64,000 nt of DNA from Anaerovorax sp. IOR16 (GTDB taxonomy: Bacteria > Bacillota > Clostridia > Peptostreptococcales > Anaerovoracaceae): positions 186,001 to 250,000 of the forward strand of contig NZ_JADQTL010000011.1 of NCBI RefSeq assembly GCF_017168145.1, read 5' to 3'. The notes beneath the pieces were generated by a model. It was not told where the DNA came from. It did not search any database and saw only the letters and a program-made list of their open reading frames with translations. Shown here in pieces: positions 63,599 to 64,000 of this stretch. The position numbers were made by a program, and so were the translations under genes. How positions within the stretch are numbered: the first letter of the stretch is position 1; each line of letters starts with the position of its first letter.

Positions 63599-63685
63599 GC
63601 ATCTTATATTTTATGCAGCATTTGCTTCGTGGAGAAACGGAAAAAAATTGATTTTAATGCAGAAAATAGGATAAGGAGGAAGTGA

Positions 63686-64000
63686 ATGGTTCATTATAAA
63701 CCGAGAAGTTCTTTAAATTGTCCGCGATTTACAGGGATAAAAACATTTATGAGGCTACCGAATGTGCAAACTACAAAAGATATTGATTTTGCAATTGTAG
63801 GGATTCCGTTTGATACGGCAAGCACTTTTCGGATAGGCGCACGCTTTGCACCTTCGGCAATCCGGGACATGTCCGTAACCGTCAGACCGTATCATTTTGC
63901 ATTTAAAATAAACATACCCGACGTATTATCAGGTGTTGACTTTGGTGACATCAATATTGTACCGGGTTACATTGAGGAGTCTTATCAAAAAATAGAAGAA
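63686..64000 (+). CDS. Ureohydrolase family protein (agmatinase-like), 3' end outside window
   Basis: The first 105 residues of an arginase/agmatinase superfamily enzyme. The N-terminal pattern FAIVGIPFDTASTFRIGARFAPSAIRD and VLSGVDFGDI is characteristic. The manganese motifs (GxHS, DxHxD) lie beyond the window. These enzymes remove urea from guanidino compounds. AGGAGG precedes the ATG 63686, 87 bases after the exporter gene, so it probably belongs to the same operon and hints at a guanidino-containing (arginine- or agmatine-derived) building block. Confidence 0.85.
   Translation, partial: MVHYKPRSSLNCPRFTGIKTFMRLPNVQTTKDIDFAIVGIPFDTASTFRIGARFAPSAIRDMSVTVRPYHFAFKINIPDVLSGVDFGDINIVPGYIEESYQKIEE

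Overview
The window is AT-rich DNA from a strictly anaerobic Firmicute of the class Clostridia. The signs are an indolepyruvate:ferredoxin oxidoreductase, several radical SAM enzymes, a lysine-fermentation-type dehydrogenase and beta-keto-acid cleavage enzyme, corrinoid-type methyltransferases (one with an in-frame amber codon typical of pyrrolysine), a cobalamin riboswitch, and strong AGGAGG-type ribosome binding sites. Genus cannot be set from the sequence alone.

Layout. 1-9.5 kb is core genome: the end of mutS2, a DUF523 gene, argS, two radical SAM genes (one broken by a one-base deletion), a TPR protein, iorAB and a membrane protein. An M20 peptidase and a tRNA Asn-Leu-fMet array follow (9.5-11.24 kb). 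From 11.4 to 26.1 kb lies a genomic island bounded by copies of the 3' end of the initiator tRNA. It is a type I restriction-modification locus (hsdM, hsdS, hsdR) whose genes are separated by cargo: an HD hydrolase, a truncated tyrosine recombinase, a metallo-beta-lactamase-fold protein, an abiH remnant, two PD-(D/E)XK-like proteins, a zinc-finger protein and a broken unknown. A short repeat (consensus AGATAGTAAGYTRAATTRGG followed by ATTTA) stands in front of most cargo genes and of hsdR.

26.8-34.2 kb is a sigma-54 regulon: an activator whose N-terminal half is a 3,5-diaminohexanoate dehydrogenase-like domain, a large dyad, a -24/-12 promoter, the dehydrogenase kdd, a TRAP transporter and kce. 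Together they fit uptake and cleavage of a beta-amino acid. 34.2-39.7 kb is a cobalamin-riboswitch-controlled nickel/cobalt-type ABC transporter. A MerR regulator and a divergent operon of two MttB-family methyltransferases follow, then a DUF169 protein, a radical SAM protein, a DtxR-like regulator and a ZIP transporter remnant.

46.6-54.8 kb holds amino-acid and peptide genes (AGCS symporter, RocB-like peptidase, YtcJ-like amidohydrolase, BTAD regulator, ECF sigma factor, ornithine-racemase-like enzyme). From 55.0 kb to the window end is a tight one-strand operon: two paralogous B12-binding radical SAM enzymes flanking a Cys-rich protein, two ATP-grasp ligases, an amidohydrolase, an EamA exporter and the start of a ureohydrolase. 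It looks like an uncharacterised small-molecule biosynthetic cluster and, with the repeat-marked defence island and the dehydrogenase-activator fusion, is the most novel part of the window.

At least four reading frames are broken by what look like one-base losses in short homopolymers (C at 4439, A at 14476, G at 17159, T at 25972). Assembly error should be excluded before these genes are called dead.
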